Assembly: GCA_044463945.1 (NCBI GenBank)
Contig: JBIQLW010000002.1
Coordinates: 62,001 to 126,000 of the forward strand
Direction of reading: 5' to 3'
DNA length: 64,000 nt
Source: 62-47 sp044463945
GTDB lineage: Bacteria; Pseudomonadota; Alphaproteobacteria; Rhizobiales; Xanthobacteraceae
Under the pieces are notes generated by a model. It made no database searches, was not told the origin of the DNA, and worked only from the letters and a program-made list of their open reading frames with translations. A program made the position numbers and the translations under genes. Below are positions 41,375 through 50,909 of this stretch, one piece after another. Each line of letters starts with the position of its first letter. Positions within the stretch are counted from its first letter, which is position 1.

Positions 41375-43147
41375 TCACTTCTCCGGCAGATTGAGCCGGA
41401 TGTGAAGCTCGCGAAGCTGCTTCGCGGTCACCTCCGAGGGCGCGCCCATCAACAGGTCCTCGGCGCGCTGGTTCATCGGGAACAGCGAAATCTCGCGCAG
41501 ATTGGTGGTGCCGCACAACAGCATGACGATGCGGTCGACGCCCGCCGCCATGCCGCCGTGCGGCGGCGCGCCATACTGGAAGGCGCGGTACATGCCGCCG
41601 AAGCGCTCGATCACGTCGCTCTCGCCGTAGCCGGCGATCTCGAACGCCTTCACCATGGCCTCGGGCTTGTGGTTGCGGATGCCGCCCGACGCGATCTCGT
41701 AGCCGTTGCAGGCGATGTCGTACTGAAACGCCTTGATGGTCAGCGGGTCCTGCGTCTTCAGCGCCTCAAGGCCGCCCTGCGGCATCGAGAACGGGTTGTG
41801 GGAGAAGTCGACCTTCTTGTCTTCCTCGTTGTATTCGTACATCGGGAAATCGACGATCCAGGCCAGCGCGAACTGGTCCTTGTCGATCAGGTTCAACTCC
41901 TCGCCGACTTTCGTGCGCGCCGCGCCTGCGAACTTCCAGAATTTCGCCGGATCGCCGGCGACGAAGAACGCCGCGTCCCCGGCCTTGAGGCCGAGTTGCG
42001 CGCGAACGGCTTCGGTGCGCTCCGCGCCGATGTTGTTGGCGAGCGGCCCCGCGCCCTCACCGCCCTCGCGCCACATGATGTAGCCGAGGCCGGGCTGGCC
42101 CTCGCCCTGCGCCCACGAATTCATGCGGTCGCAGAACGCGCGGCTGCCGCCGCCGGGACCGGGGATCGCCCAGACCTGATTCTTCGAGTCCTCCAGCATC
42201 CGCGCGAACACCTTGAAGCCGGAGCCGCGGAAGTGCTCGGATACGTCCTGCATTTCCAGCGGATTGCGCAGGTCCGGCTTGTCGGTGCCGTATTTGCGAA
42301 GAGCGTCGGCGAACGGAATGCGCGGCCAGTTCTGCGTGACCTTCTTGCCCTTGGCGAAATCCTCGAACACCCCGGTGATCACCGGCTCCATCGCCGCGAA
42401 CACGTCGTCCTGGGTGACGAAGCTCATCTCGACGTCGAGCTGGTAGAACTCGCCGGGCAGCCGGTCGGCGCGCGGGTCCTCGTCGCGGAAGCACGGCGCG
42501 ATCTGGAAATAGCGGTCGAAGCCCGACATCATCAGCAGTTGCTTGTATTGCTGCGGCGCCTGCGGCAGCGCGTAGAAGCGGCCGGGATGGATACGGCTCG
42601 GCACCAGGAAGTCGCGCGCGCCTTCCGGCGACGACGCCGTCAGGATCGGGGTCTGGAATTCGAAGAAGCCCTGCTCCTTCATGCGCCGGCGCATCGCGTC
42701 GATGATCGCGCCCCGCGTCATGATGTTGTTGTGCAGTCGCTCGCGGCGCAGGTCGAGGAAGCGATACTTGAGCCGCGTGTCCTCGGGATACTCCTGATCG
42801 CCGAACACCGGCAGCGGCAGGTCGCCGGCCTCCCCCAGCACCTCGATCTCGCTGATGAAGACCTCGACCGCGCCGGTCGGCAGGTCCGGATTGTCGGTGC
42901 CGTCGGGACGCTTGCGCACCTTGCCGTCGATCCGCACCACCCATTCCGAGCGCAGCTTCTCCGCGTCCTTGAACGCCGGCGAATCCGGGTCGGCGACGCA
43001 CTGGGTCAGCCCGTAGTGGTCGCGCAGGTCGATAAACAACAGGCCGCCGTGGTCGCGGATGCGGTGACACCAGCCCGACAGCCGGACGATCTGGCCGATA
43101 TCGGCGTCGCGCAGCGCGCCGCAGGTGTGGGAGCGATAACGGTGCAT
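41375..43147 (-). CDS. aspS: Aspartyl-tRNA synthetase (bacterial type)
   Basis: This class II synthetase has 590 residues. The N-terminal OB-fold anticodon domain contains VRLSGWCHRIRDHGGLLFIDLRD. Motif 2 region is FDRYFQIAPCFRDEDPRADR. The bacterial GAD insertion domain is present in the middle. Motif 3 is GAPPHGGMAAGVDRIVMLL. In bacteria without AsnRS, AspRS is often non-discriminating and also charges tRNA-Asn, with GatCAB completing the product; whether that applies here depends on genes outside the window. It diverges from rnd. Confidence 0.97.
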   Translation of the reverse strand: MHRYRSHTCGALRDADIGQIVRLSGWCHRIRDHGGLLFIDLRDHYGLTQCVADPDSPAFKDAEKLRSEWVVRIDGKVRKRPDGTDNPDLPTGAVEVFISEIEVLGEAGDLPLPVFGDQEYPEDTRLKYRFLDLRRERLHNNIMTRGAIIDAMRRRMKEQGFFEFQTPILTASSPEGARDFLVPSRIHPGRFYALPQAPQQYKQLLMMSGFDRYFQIAPCFRDEDPRADRLPGEFYQLDVEMSFVTQDDVFAAMEPVITGVFEDFAKGKKVTQNWPRIPFADALRKYGTDKPDLRNPLEMQDVSEHFRGSGFKVFARMLEDSKNQVWAIPGPGGGSRAFCDRMNSWAQGEGQPGLGYIMWREGGEGAGPLANNIGAERTEAVRAQLGLKAGDAAFFVAGDPAKFWKFAGAARTKVGEELNLIDKDQFALAWIVDFPMYEYNEEDKKVDFSHNPFSMPQGGLEALKTQDPLTIKAFQYDIACNGYEIASGGIRNHKPEAMVKAFEIAGYGESDVIERFGGMYRAFQYGAPPHGGMAAGVDRIVMLLCGTTNLREISLFPMNQRAEDLLMGAPSEVTAKQLRELHIRLNLPEK

Positions 43148-43335
43148 GAATGTCTCAAAAACCTAAAGGGGTGCGGAATCGCGCGCCACGCGACCCGGCA
43201 GGAGGCTCAGGGTTTACCCGAGCCGGTCCGGCCCGGCAACCGTGGCCGCCGCCGCACCGGACCCACCGGCTACAGAGCTGTTCCGCGCCGAAAACGGGGC
43301 GACAACGGCCGCAAGACACGTTATTCAGCGGGGCC

Positions 43336-44484
43336 ATGGACCTGATTACCACAACCTCCGGCCTCGCGGCCGTCTGCGACCGCCTCAGTCGCCACCCCTT
43401 CGTCACCGTCGATACCGAGTTTCTGCGCGAAACCACCTTTTTCCCGCAGCTTTGCGTGTTGCAGATCGCAAGCCCCGACGAATCCGCCGTCGTCGACGCG
43501 CTGGCCGAGGGCATCGACCTCAGCCCCTTCTACGCCCTGATGGCCAACGACCGCGTGCTGAAGGTCTTCCACGCGGCGCGACAGGACATCGAGATCATCT
43601 GGCACCGCGCCGGCATCGTCCCGGCCCCGGTGTTCGACACCCAGGTCGCCGCCATGGTGCTGGGCTACGGCGACTCCGTCGCCTACGACCAGTTGGTCGA
43701 GCGCATCACCGGCCACCGCCCCGACAAGACCCACCGCTTCACCGACTGGGCGCGGCGGCCCTTGTCGGACGAGCAGATCCGCTACGCCGAGGGCGACGTC
43801 ACCCACCTGCGCGAGGTGTTTCTGGCGCTCGACGCCGATTTGAAGAAGCGCGGCCGCAGCGACTGGGTCGCCGAGGAGATGGACGTCCTGACCTCGCCCA
43901 AAACCTACGACTGCGACCCGGAGCGCGCCTGGGAGCGGCTCAAGGGCCGCGTCCGCAAGCCGAAGGACCTCGCCGTGCTGATGGAGGTCGCGGCCTGGCG
44001 CGAGCGCGAGGCGCAGAGCCGCAACGTGCCGCGCTCGCGCATCCTCAAGGACGACGCCGTCGCCGATATCGCCACCCACGCGCCCACCAGCCCTGAGCGC
44101 CTTGCGGCGCTGCGCTCGCTGCCGAAAGGCTTCGAGCGCTCGAAATGGGGAACCGATATCCTTGAGGCGGTCGCGCGCGGCCTCGCCCGCGATCCGCGCG
44201 ACCTGCCCAAGCTCGACAAGCCGCGCGGCAACAACAACGGCTCGGCCACCGTCGAACTGCTCAAGGTGCTGCTGCGGATGACCTCGGAGCGCCACGCCGT
44301 CGCCAGCAAGATCATCGCCACCACCGACGACTTGGAGCGGATCGCCGCCAGCGATCAGGCCGACGTCGGCGCGCTGAAGGGGTGGCGGCGCGAACTGTTC
44401 GGCGAGGCGGCGCTGGCGCTGAAGCACGGCCGGCTGGCGCTGGCGATTGAAAAAGGCCGGGTGATCCGGGTCGATCGCCGCTGA
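43336..44484 (+). CDS. rnd: Ribonuclease D
   Basis: RNase D is a 3'-5' exonuclease that trims tRNA precursors. The 382-residue protein has a DEDDy nuclease domain: FVTVDTEFLRE (D and E), VFHAARQDIEII (D), and YAEGDVTHLREVF (Y and D). Two helical HRDC-type domains follow, the first with LAVLMEVAAWREREAQSRNVPRSRIL. The start is the ATG of MDLITTTS; sequence upstream in the same frame is non-protein-like and reaches into the aspS promoter region. Confidence 0.95.
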   Translation: MDLITTTSGLAAVCDRLSRHPFVTVDTEFLRETTFFPQLCVLQIASPDESAVVDALAEGIDLSPFYALMANDRVLKVFHAARQDIEIIWHRAGIVPAPVFDTQVAAMVLGYGDSVAYDQLVERITGHRPDKTHRFTDWARRPLSDEQIRYAEGDVTHLREVFLALDADLKKRGRSDWVAEEMDVLTSPKTYDCDPERAWERLKGRVRKPKDLAVLMEVAAWREREAQSRNVPRSRILKDDAVADIATHAPTSPERLAALRSLPKGFERSKWGTDILEAVARGLARDPRDLPKLDKPRGNNNGSATVELLKVLLRMTSERHAVASKIIATTDDLERIAASDQADVGALKGWRRELFGEAALALKHGRLALAIEKGRVIRVDRR

Positions 44485-44518
44485 ATTTTGCGGCGGATCG
44501 CGCCACAATCCGGTCACC

Positions 44519-46024
44519 CTATCGCCGCACGATTCCCCCGGAGCGTCCGATCAGTTTTGCGAGCTGCTTGAAGCGCCCGCCGGCGCGGTCCGCCACCAGA
44601 TCGACCATGCGGTGCTCGAAGATCAGCAACAGCTTGCGCCCCTTGGTGCGGAAATGCGTCGCCGGCAGCACGCCGGGCCGCGCCGCCGAGATCAGATAGG
44701 CGACGCGGAACACCGCACCGAGAACGCGCGCGCGCTCCAGCATCGCCGGCGTCACCAGCGCACGCACCGTCGGCGGCGATTCGTTTTCCTCGCGCAAACC
44801 GGCGTAGCGATAGAACACCGAGAGCGCGACGAACGCGCGGCCCTGATGCGTGATCGCGCCGAAGTTGCCATGGCATACGAGATTGAGCGTCTGCTCGCCG
44901 CGATAATCGGGATGCACGCGCCATCCGATATCTGAGAGCAGACAGGCGACATGACGCAGGCGCCGCTCGTCGGGAGTCTCCGGCAGCTTCGCGATCTTCA
45001 CAAAGCGGTCGGTCCAGTCGATCAGTTCCTGCGCGTGACGCGCCGAGCGCGACAGCAACGTGTTGAGCGTCTGCGCCGCGCAGGCGAGCCCGTCACGCGC
45101 GCGCTCCGACGGCGGCAGCATTTCATAGAGCAACCCTTCGCGCACGCCGTAGGTCGAGAACACGATGGTCTTCGGTTTGGCGATGCGGATGATGTGCTCA
45201 AGCACCAGCGCTGCATAGACTAACAGCGGTTGACGCGCATCGGTGACCGTCTCGATACCGGCCAGCGCATTCGCCGCCGCAAGCCGCCGCAATCGCCGCG
45301 CGAACGACAGCGCCTCGGCTGCCGGGATTGCGTAGCCATGCATCACCTTGAGCGGATAGCCGCTCTGGATGATGTGAAGACGCGCCAGCGCGCGCCAGGT
45401 GCCGCCGACCGCGTAGAACGCACGGTCCTTGCCGGCGACAAGTTGCGTCGCACGCGCCAGTTGATTGCGCACGATGCGCTGCGCGCGCTTCATCGATTTC
45501 TGCGAAGCATCCTGCAAGGCGAGGCTGCCGAGCGGCAGCGTCACGCCGCCGCTTAAGCGATTGCCGCGCACGTCGATCAGTTCGAGCGATCCGCCGCCGA
45601 GGTCGCCGACGATTCCGTTCGGCTTGTGGACTCCGGAGACGACGCCGAGCGCCGAGAGCCGCGCCTCGCGCTTGCCCGACAGGATGGAGATCGGCACGCC
45701 GCATATGCGTTCGGCGCGAGCGATGAACTCCGGGCCGTTCCGCGCGTCACGACAGGCGGCGGTCGCCACCGCGTAGACGCGGCCGACCTTCATCACCCGG
45801 CACAGCGCGCGAAAGCGCCGCAGCGCCGCCACCGCCTTCGCCACCGCATCCGCCGCCAACAGGCCCGTGGTCTGCACCTCGCGGCCGAGCCCGCACAGCG
45901 TCTTCTCGTTGAAGATCGGAACAAGGCTGCGCGATAGCGATTCATAGACCACGAGACGGACCGAGTTCGATCCGATGTCGATCACCGCCACGCTCGCGGC
46001 GCGTTTGCGAGGCCGCGCCGTCAC
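44519..46024 (-). CDS. ppx: Exopolyphosphatase (Ppx/GppA family)
   Basis: The 501-residue protein belongs to the ASKHA-fold Ppx/GppA family, which releases phosphate from polyphosphate or converts pppGpp to ppGpp. The phosphate-1 loop is VAVIDIGSNSVRLVVYE. The phosphate-2 region is GIVGDLGGGSLELIDVRG. A helical C-terminal domain starts near residue 310 (LIDWTDRFVKIAKLPETPDERRLRHVACLL). It begins 12 bp after the ppk stop, so synthesis and breakdown of polyphosphate are encoded in one operon. Whether it acts mostly on polyphosphate or pppGpp cannot be read from sequence. Confidence 0.92.
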   Translation of the reverse strand: MTARPRKRAASVAVIDIGSNSVRLVVYESLSRSLVPIFNEKTLCGLGREVQTTGLLAADAVAKAVAALRRFRALCRVMKVGRVYAVATAACRDARNGPEFIARAERICGVPISILSGKREARLSALGVVSGVHKPNGIVGDLGGGSLELIDVRGNRLSGGVTLPLGSLALQDASQKSMKRAQRIVRNQLARATQLVAGKDRAFYAVGGTWRALARLHIIQSGYPLKVMHGYAIPAAEALSFARRLRRLAAANALAGIETVTDARQPLLVYAALVLEHIIRIAKPKTIVFSTYGVREGLLYEMLPPSERARDGLACAAQTLNTLLSRSARHAQELIDWTDRFVKIAKLPETPDERRLRHVACLLSDIGWRVHPDYRGEQTLNLVCHGNFGAITHQGRAFVALSVFYRYAGLREENESPPTVRALVTPAMLERARVLGAVFRVAYLISAARPGVLPATHFRTKGRKLLLIFEHRMVDLVADRAGGRFKQLAKLIGRSGGIVRR

Positions 46025-46036
46025 CCGGCGTAGTCC

Positions 46037-48238
46037 TTACGATGGTGACTGCCGTTCGGAGCGGCGCGTAAGCCGGCGCGGCGACGATTCCTTGAGTGAC
46101 TTTCCACGGCCGGACAGACTCGGATTGGTCATGAAGTAGTTGTGCAGGTTGAAAGGCTCCTCGCCCTTCGCCGCCTTCATACGCGTTGACGATCCATCCG
46201 GCAACAACTGCCAGCTCTGCTCGGTGTCCTTCAGGTTGGCGACCATGATCTGTTCGAGAACCTGCTGATGCACCGTCGGATTTTGCAGCGGGCACAGCAC
46301 CTCGACGCGACGGTCGAGATTGCGCGGCATCATGTCGGCGGACGAGATGTAGACCGCCGCCTTCGGCCCCGGCATCGGATGTCCCATGCCGAAACAGTAA
46401 ATCCGCCCGTGTTCGAGGAAGCGGCCGATCACCGACTTGACGCGGATGTTGTCCGACAGGCCGGCGACGCCGGGCCGCAGGCAGCAGATGCCGCGCACCA
46501 CCAGTTCGATCGACACGCCCGCCTTTGATGCCGCGTAGAGCGCGTCGATGATCTCGGGATCGACCAGCGCATTCATCTTCATCCAGATCGCCGCCGGCTT
46601 GCCCTGCCGCGCGAAAGCAATCTCGCCCTGAATGTGATGGAGGATGCGCTTGCGCAGCGTCAGCGGCGACACCGCCATCTTCTCGATGTCGCTGGGCTCG
46701 GCGTAGCCGGTGATGTAGTTGAACACGCGCGCCACGTCGCGGCCGATGATCGGGTCCGAGGTGAAGTACGACAGATCGGTGTAGATACGCGCGGTGACCG
46801 GATGATAGTTGCCGGTTCCGGTGTGGACGTAGGTCGTGAGGTTGCCCGCCTCGCGCCGCACCACCAGCGACAACTTGGCGTGGGTCTTCAATTCGAGAAA
46901 GCCGTAGACCACCTGCACGCCGGCGCGTTCGAGATCGCGCGCCCAGCGGATATTGGCTTCCTCGTCGAAACGCGCCTTCAGTTCGACCAGCGCCGTCACC
47001 GACTTCCCCAGTTCCGCCGCCTCGACCAGCGCGCGCACGATCGGGGAATCGCGCGAGGTGCGGTAGAGCGTCTGCTTGATCGCCACCACGTCGGGATCGC
47101 GCGCCGCCTGTTGCAGGAATTGCACCACGACGTCGAAGGACTCGTATGGATGATGGACGACCAGATCCTTCTGCCGGATCGCCGCGAAGACGTCGCCGCC
47201 GTGATCGCGCACCCGCTCGGGATGTCGCGGCACGTAAGGCACGAACTCAAGATCGGGCCGGTCGAGCCGCGTCAGTTGCGACAGCTCGTTCATGGCGAGC
47301 ACGCCGTCGACCAGCAGCACCTCGTCGTCGCTGGCGGCGAGCGCGCGCTGCACGAAGGCGCGCAGCTCCTCGGGCATGGTCGCTTCCATTTCGAGCCGGA
47401 TCACCGAACCGCGCCGGCGGCGTTTGAGCGCCGTCTCGAACAGCCGCACGAGGTCCTCGGCCTCTTCCTCGATTTCCAGTTCGCTGTCGCGCAGAACGCG
47501 AAACGCGCCCTGCCCCTTGACGACGTAGCCGGGAAACAGCCGGGCGATGAACAGACTGGTCGCCTGCTCCAGCGTCATCAGCCGCGCCGCGCGATCCTTG
47601 TCGAAGGCCGGCATCCGGATGAAGCGGTCGATCTTGCCGGGCATCCGGATCAGCGCGTTCATCGGCTTGCCGTCCGCGACGCGTACGAGATGCAGCGCGA
47701 CGGTGAAGCCGAGGCTGGGAATGAACGGAAAGGGATGCGCCGGGTCGATCGCGAGCGGGGTCAGCAACGGAAAGATGTTGTGCAGGAAGTGATCCTCGAC
47801 CCAGGCGCGCTCGGTCTTGGTGGCATCCTTGCCGTCCACCAGAACGATTCCCACTTCGGCGAGAGCGCCGCGCAGGTCACGCCAGATCGCCTGCTGGTCA
47901 GTCGCCAGTTGCGAGACGGTCTCGTTGATGACGACGAGTTGTTCCGCCGGCGTCAGCCCGTCGGGACTGCGTTCGAGAATGCCTTCGCGGACCTGCGCCT
48001 TGATGCCGGCCACGCGGACCATGAAGAACTCATCAAGGTTATTGGCGGAAATCGACAGGAAACGGACACGCTCCAGGATCGGATGGCTGACGTTGACCGA
48101 CTCTTCCAGGACCCGGCGGTTGAAATGCAGCCAGGACAATTCCCGGTTGATGTAACGCTGTGGACTGGAGGCGATCTCCGGCGTCTCCTCGGAATCCGTG
48201 GACTTGTCTTCAGTTTCAATTATTTGTGCCGTATCCAT
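46037..48238 (-). CDS. ppk: Polyphosphate kinase 1
   Basis: Ppk polymerises the gamma phosphate of ATP into long-chain polyphosphate, usually at the inner membrane. The 733-residue protein shows the N domain (YINRELSWLHFNRRVLEES and ANNLDEFFMVRVAGIK), the head domain, and two catalytic phospholipase-D-like domains. The first catalytic part contains YGFLELKTHAKLSLVVRRE, where the His of KTHAK is the autophosphorylated residue. The second contains ISSADMMPRNLDRRVEVL. It precedes ppx by 12 bp. Confidence 0.97.
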   Translation of the reverse strand: MDTAQIIETEDKSTDSEETPEIASSPQRYINRELSWLHFNRRVLEESVNVSHPILERVRFLSISANNLDEFFMVRVAGIKAQVREGILERSPDGLTPAEQLVVINETVSQLATDQQAIWRDLRGALAEVGIVLVDGKDATKTERAWVEDHFLHNIFPLLTPLAIDPAHPFPFIPSLGFTVALHLVRVADGKPMNALIRMPGKIDRFIRMPAFDKDRAARLMTLEQATSLFIARLFPGYVVKGQGAFRVLRDSELEIEEEAEDLVRLFETALKRRRRGSVIRLEMEATMPEELRAFVQRALAASDDEVLLVDGVLAMNELSQLTRLDRPDLEFVPYVPRHPERVRDHGGDVFAAIRQKDLVVHHPYESFDVVVQFLQQAARDPDVVAIKQTLYRTSRDSPIVRALVEAAELGKSVTALVELKARFDEEANIRWARDLERAGVQVVYGFLELKTHAKLSLVVRREAGNLTTYVHTGTGNYHPVTARIYTDLSYFTSDPIIGRDVARVFNYITGYAEPSDIEKMAVSPLTLRKRILHHIQGEIAFARQGKPAAIWMKMNALVDPEIIDALYAASKAGVSIELVVRGICCLRPGVAGLSDNIRVKSVIGRFLEHGRIYCFGMGHPMPGPKAAVYISSADMMPRNLDRRVEVLCPLQNPTVHQQVLEQIMVANLKDTEQSWQLLPDGSSTRMKAAKGEEPFNLHNYFMTNPSLSGRGKSLKESSPRRLTRRSERQSPS

Positions 48239-48328
48239 CGATCAATATCCGGTCCGGGCGCCGGTCAGGCGCGCGATGCCGACCATGTCGCATCGCCATG
48301 ACAATTCGATGACAGGCAACGGCGCCGA

Positions 48329-49036
48329 TCAAGACTGCCGTCCGTCGTTCCCTTCCCCGCTCCCGTCACGCAAAACCTCGGCGGCAAGCGCCCGCGTCAC
48401 CGGCCGCCCCAGCCGCAGCGATTCCGTGTCCAGCCGCTCGACGATGGCCCGCGCCGCGCCGAAGGAACGCTCGATGCGGCTCGCCAGATAGCTCACCATG
48501 GCCTCGTCGAACTGCATCTGGCGGTCGGCGCCGAGCTTGACGATCAGAGCGCGAAACAGCCCATCGTCGGGCTCGGCCAGCGTCACCACCGGCACGGCGC
48601 GAAGCCGGGACCGCAAATCGCGCAGGCCGATCTCGAACGATGACGGCGGCTGCCGCGCCGTCATCAGCACGAACGCTTCGGTTTCGCGGGCAAGGTTGAG
48701 CAGGTGAAACATCGCCCGCTCGTCCATGGTCGCGGGGCCGACGTCCTCGACCACCAGCGCGCCGGTCGCAAGCTCGGCCGGCACCGCCGCCGCGGTCAGG
48801 GCATGAGCCGCCGTCGCGCGCGCGCCCGCCTCCGCCGCCCATATCGCCGCCAGATGACTCTTGCCCGATCCTTCCGCACCGACCAGCATCATCGTCCGGC
48901 TCGGCCAGTCCGGCCAACTGTCGATCAGCGCCAGCCCCGCCGCGTTGCAGGCGCCGTCGAGGAAATCGTCGCGCGACAAGCTTTCGACATGCGGCAGGGC
49001 AAACGCAAGCTGACGCGGTGGGACACTGACTGACAC
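48329..49036 (-). CDS. hdaA: DnaA-related regulator HdaA
   Basis: HdaA with the beta clamp stimulates ATP hydrolysis by DnaA and so limits replication starts. The 235-residue protein is a short AAA+ domain related to DnaA but without the DnaA DNA-binding domain. An N-terminal clamp-binding peptide RQLAFALPH is present. Walker A is GAEGSGKSHLA. The Walker B region is GALVVEDVG. Sensor 1 lies around FVLMTARQPPSSF and an Arg-rich FGAARAIVERLD segment is near the end. It is next to a phosphatidyltransferase gene, the usual arrangement in the family. Confidence 0.92.
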   Translation of the reverse strand: MSVSVPPRQLAFALPHVESLSRDDFLDGACNAAGLALIDSWPDWPSRTMMLVGAEGSGKSHLAAIWAAEAGARATAAHALTAAAVPAELATGALVVEDVGPATMDERAMFHLLNLARETEAFVLMTARQPPSSFEIGLRDLRSRLRAVPVVTLAEPDDGLFRALIVKLGADRQMQFDEAMVSYLASRIERSFGAARAIVERLDTESLRLGRPVTRALAAEVLRDGSGEGNDGRQS

Positions 49037-49081
49037 GCATTCACTCCGTTCCGGCAGCGCCGGCGCACACCCGCCACCCCG

Positions 49082-49627
49082 TCAGCGGCTCAGTTCGATG
49101 GTGCTCATATGACGCACCCATTCAACCAGATAAAAGGCGACCGACAGCAGCGTCAGCAGCGCCACGCACACCATCAGGATCAGTTCATAGGGGGACGAGC
49201 CGAAATCGAACCCCAGCGCCGCCAGCACCAGCGCCGCCAAAGCCACCTGCGCCCCCGTATTGAGCTTGGAGATCATCAAGGGCTTCATCGGCATCGGCTT
49301 GCCGAACAGCCATGAGATAATCACGGCGCCGACGATCATGATATCGCGCGACACCACCAGGATGACGATCCAGCGCGGCAACGCCCCCCAGATGCCGAGC
49401 GCGACATAGATCGACACCAGGAGCGCCTTGTCCGCCAGCGGATCGAGCAGCGCGCCCAGTTCGCTCGCCATGTTGAAGCGCTTGGCGAGAAAGCCGTCCA
49501 CCGCGTCGCTAACGCCGGCGATGACGAAAATCCCGAAAGCGATTTTCATCTGCCCCGCGGCGATCGCCCATACGATCACCGGAACCAGCAGAATGCGGGC
49601 AAGGGTAATGATATTGGGGATGCTCAC
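49082..49627 (-). CDS. pgsA: CDP-alcohol phosphatidyltransferase, PgsA-like
   Basis: The enzyme transfers a phosphatidyl group from CDP-diacylglycerol to an alcohol, probably glycerol-3-phosphate, at the inner membrane. The 181-residue protein has about six helices. The CDP-alcohol motif reads D41-x-x-D44-G45-x-x-A48-K49 with G58, D62 and D66; Lys49 takes the place of the usual Arg, followed by Arg50. I chose the GTG of VSIPNIITLARILLVP, because homologs begin with this N-P-N-I/L-T-x-x-R segment; a frame 11 codons longer exists. A related enzyme making cardiolipin is the main alternative. Confidence 0.8.
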   Translation of the reverse strand: MSIPNIITLARILLVPVIVWAIAAGQMKIAFGIFVIAGVSDAVDGFLAKRFNMASELGALLDPLADKALLVSIYVALGIWGALPRWIVILVVSRDIMIVGAVIISWLFGKPMPMKPLMISKLNTGAQVALAALVLAALGFDFGSSPYELILMVCVALLTLLSVAFYLVEWVRHMSTIELSR

Positions 49628-49832
49628 GCCACGTTCCCGGGCTTTCGCCAGTCTCCACAAGGGGTTGAGCCGTCACGACAGAAAATCGGCCGGTCTGTAC
49701 ACAGTATATGTGTCCGATGCTTGCCGAACCATTGCACACAGCAGGAATTAGACGTAACCACCGTTGAAATCCACGTTTTCCCCGCCGCGCCTTATTTGAG
49801 CACCGAACAGCCGGCCAGCACCGACCGACGCC

Positions 49833-50909
49833 ATGACCGACCGCAAGAACGGACTGACCTACGCCGACGCAGGCGTCGATATCGACGCCGGGAACCGGCT
49901 GGTGGACCTCATCAAGCCGATGGTGCGGGCTACCGCCCGCCCCGGCGCCGACGCGGAGATCGGCGGCTTCGGCGGCCTGTTCGACCTCAAGGGCGCGGGC
50001 TTCAAGGACCCGGTGCTGGTGGCCGCGACCGACGGCGTCGGCACCAAGCTCAAGATCGCCATCGAAACCGGCATCCACAACGGCATCGGCATCGACCTGG
50101 TGGCGATGTCGGTCAACGACCTCGTGGTTCAGGGCGCCGAACCGCTGTTCTTCCTCGACTACTTCGCCTGCGGCAAGCTCGACCCCGAAGCGACGGCGGC
50201 GATCGTCGCCGGCATCGCCGAGGGGTGCCGGGAATCCGGCTGCGCGCTGATCGGCGGCGAAACCGCCGAGATGCCCGGCCTCTACAAGGACGGCGACTAC
50301 GACCTCGCGGGCTTTGCGGTCGGCGCGGCCGAGCGCGGCACGCTGCTGCCGGGCCGCGACATCGCCGCGGGCGACGTGGTGATCGGGCTCGCCTCCTCCG
50401 GCGTCCATTCCAACGGCTTCTCGCTGGTGCGCAAGATCGTCGAGAAGTCCGGGCTGGGGTTCGACGCGCCTGCGCCGTTCGCGCCGGTGCTGACGCTCGG
50501 CGGCGCGCTGCTGACGCCGACCCGGCTCTACGTCAAGTCGTGCCTGCGCGCGATCCGCGACACCGGCGCCGTCAAGGGACTGGCGCACATCACCGGCGGC
50601 GGCTTCACCGACAACATTCCGCGCGTGCTGCCGAAACAACTCGGCGTCCGCATCGACCTCGCCCGGCTGCCGGTGCTGCCGGTGTTCAAATGGCTGGCGC
50701 GGGAGGGCGGCATCAGCGAGCCGGAAATGCTGCGGACCTTCAACTGCGGCATCGGCATGGTCGCGATCGTCGCGGCCGACAAGGCCGCGGCGGTGATCGA
50801 CAGCTTCCGCGCCGGCGGCGAAACCGCCGTGCAACTCGGCGAAGTCATCGACGGCGGGAGCAACGGCGAGCGCGTCGTCTACGACGGGCAGCTCAATCTC
50901 GCATGGTGA
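49833..50909 (+). CDS. purM: Phosphoribosylformylglycinamidine cyclo-ligase (AIR synthetase)
   Basis: PurM closes the imidazole ring in purine synthesis (FGAM to AIR, using ATP). The 358-residue protein has the two AIRS domains, with LTYADAGVDIDAGNRLVDLI, the ATP-site loop ATDGVGTKLKIAIE, IGGETAEMPG and HITGGGFTDNIPRVLP. The gene overlaps purN by 7 bp. A small inverted repeat ACACA-GTATA-TGTGT lies about 120 bp upstream (49699-49713) and could be an operator, without further support. Confidence 0.97.
   Translation: MTDRKNGLTYADAGVDIDAGNRLVDLIKPMVRATARPGADAEIGGFGGLFDLKGAGFKDPVLVAATDGVGTKLKIAIETGIHNGIGIDLVAMSVNDLVVQGAEPLFFLDYFACGKLDPEATAAIVAGIAEGCRESGCALIGGETAEMPGLYKDGDYDLAGFAVGAAERGTLLPGRDIAAGDVVIGLASSGVHSNGFSLVRKIVEKSGLGFDAPAPFAPVLTLGGALLTPTRLYVKSCLRAIRDTGAVKGLAHITGGGFTDNIPRVLPKQLGVRIDLARLPVLPVFKWLAREGGISEPEMLRTFNCGIGMVAIVAADKAAAVIDSFRAGGETAVQLGEVIDGGSNGERVVYDGQLNLAW

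Noticed and set aside
49699..49713. Purine operator upstream of purM (ACACA-GTATA-TGTGT)
   Set aside because: Arms are only 5 bp and no known alphaproteobacterial purine repressor site matches. Mentioned in the purM entry but not called as a feature.
50903..50909. Frameshift between purM and purN
   Set aside because: The 7-bp overlap is normal coupling. Both proteins have complete termini.
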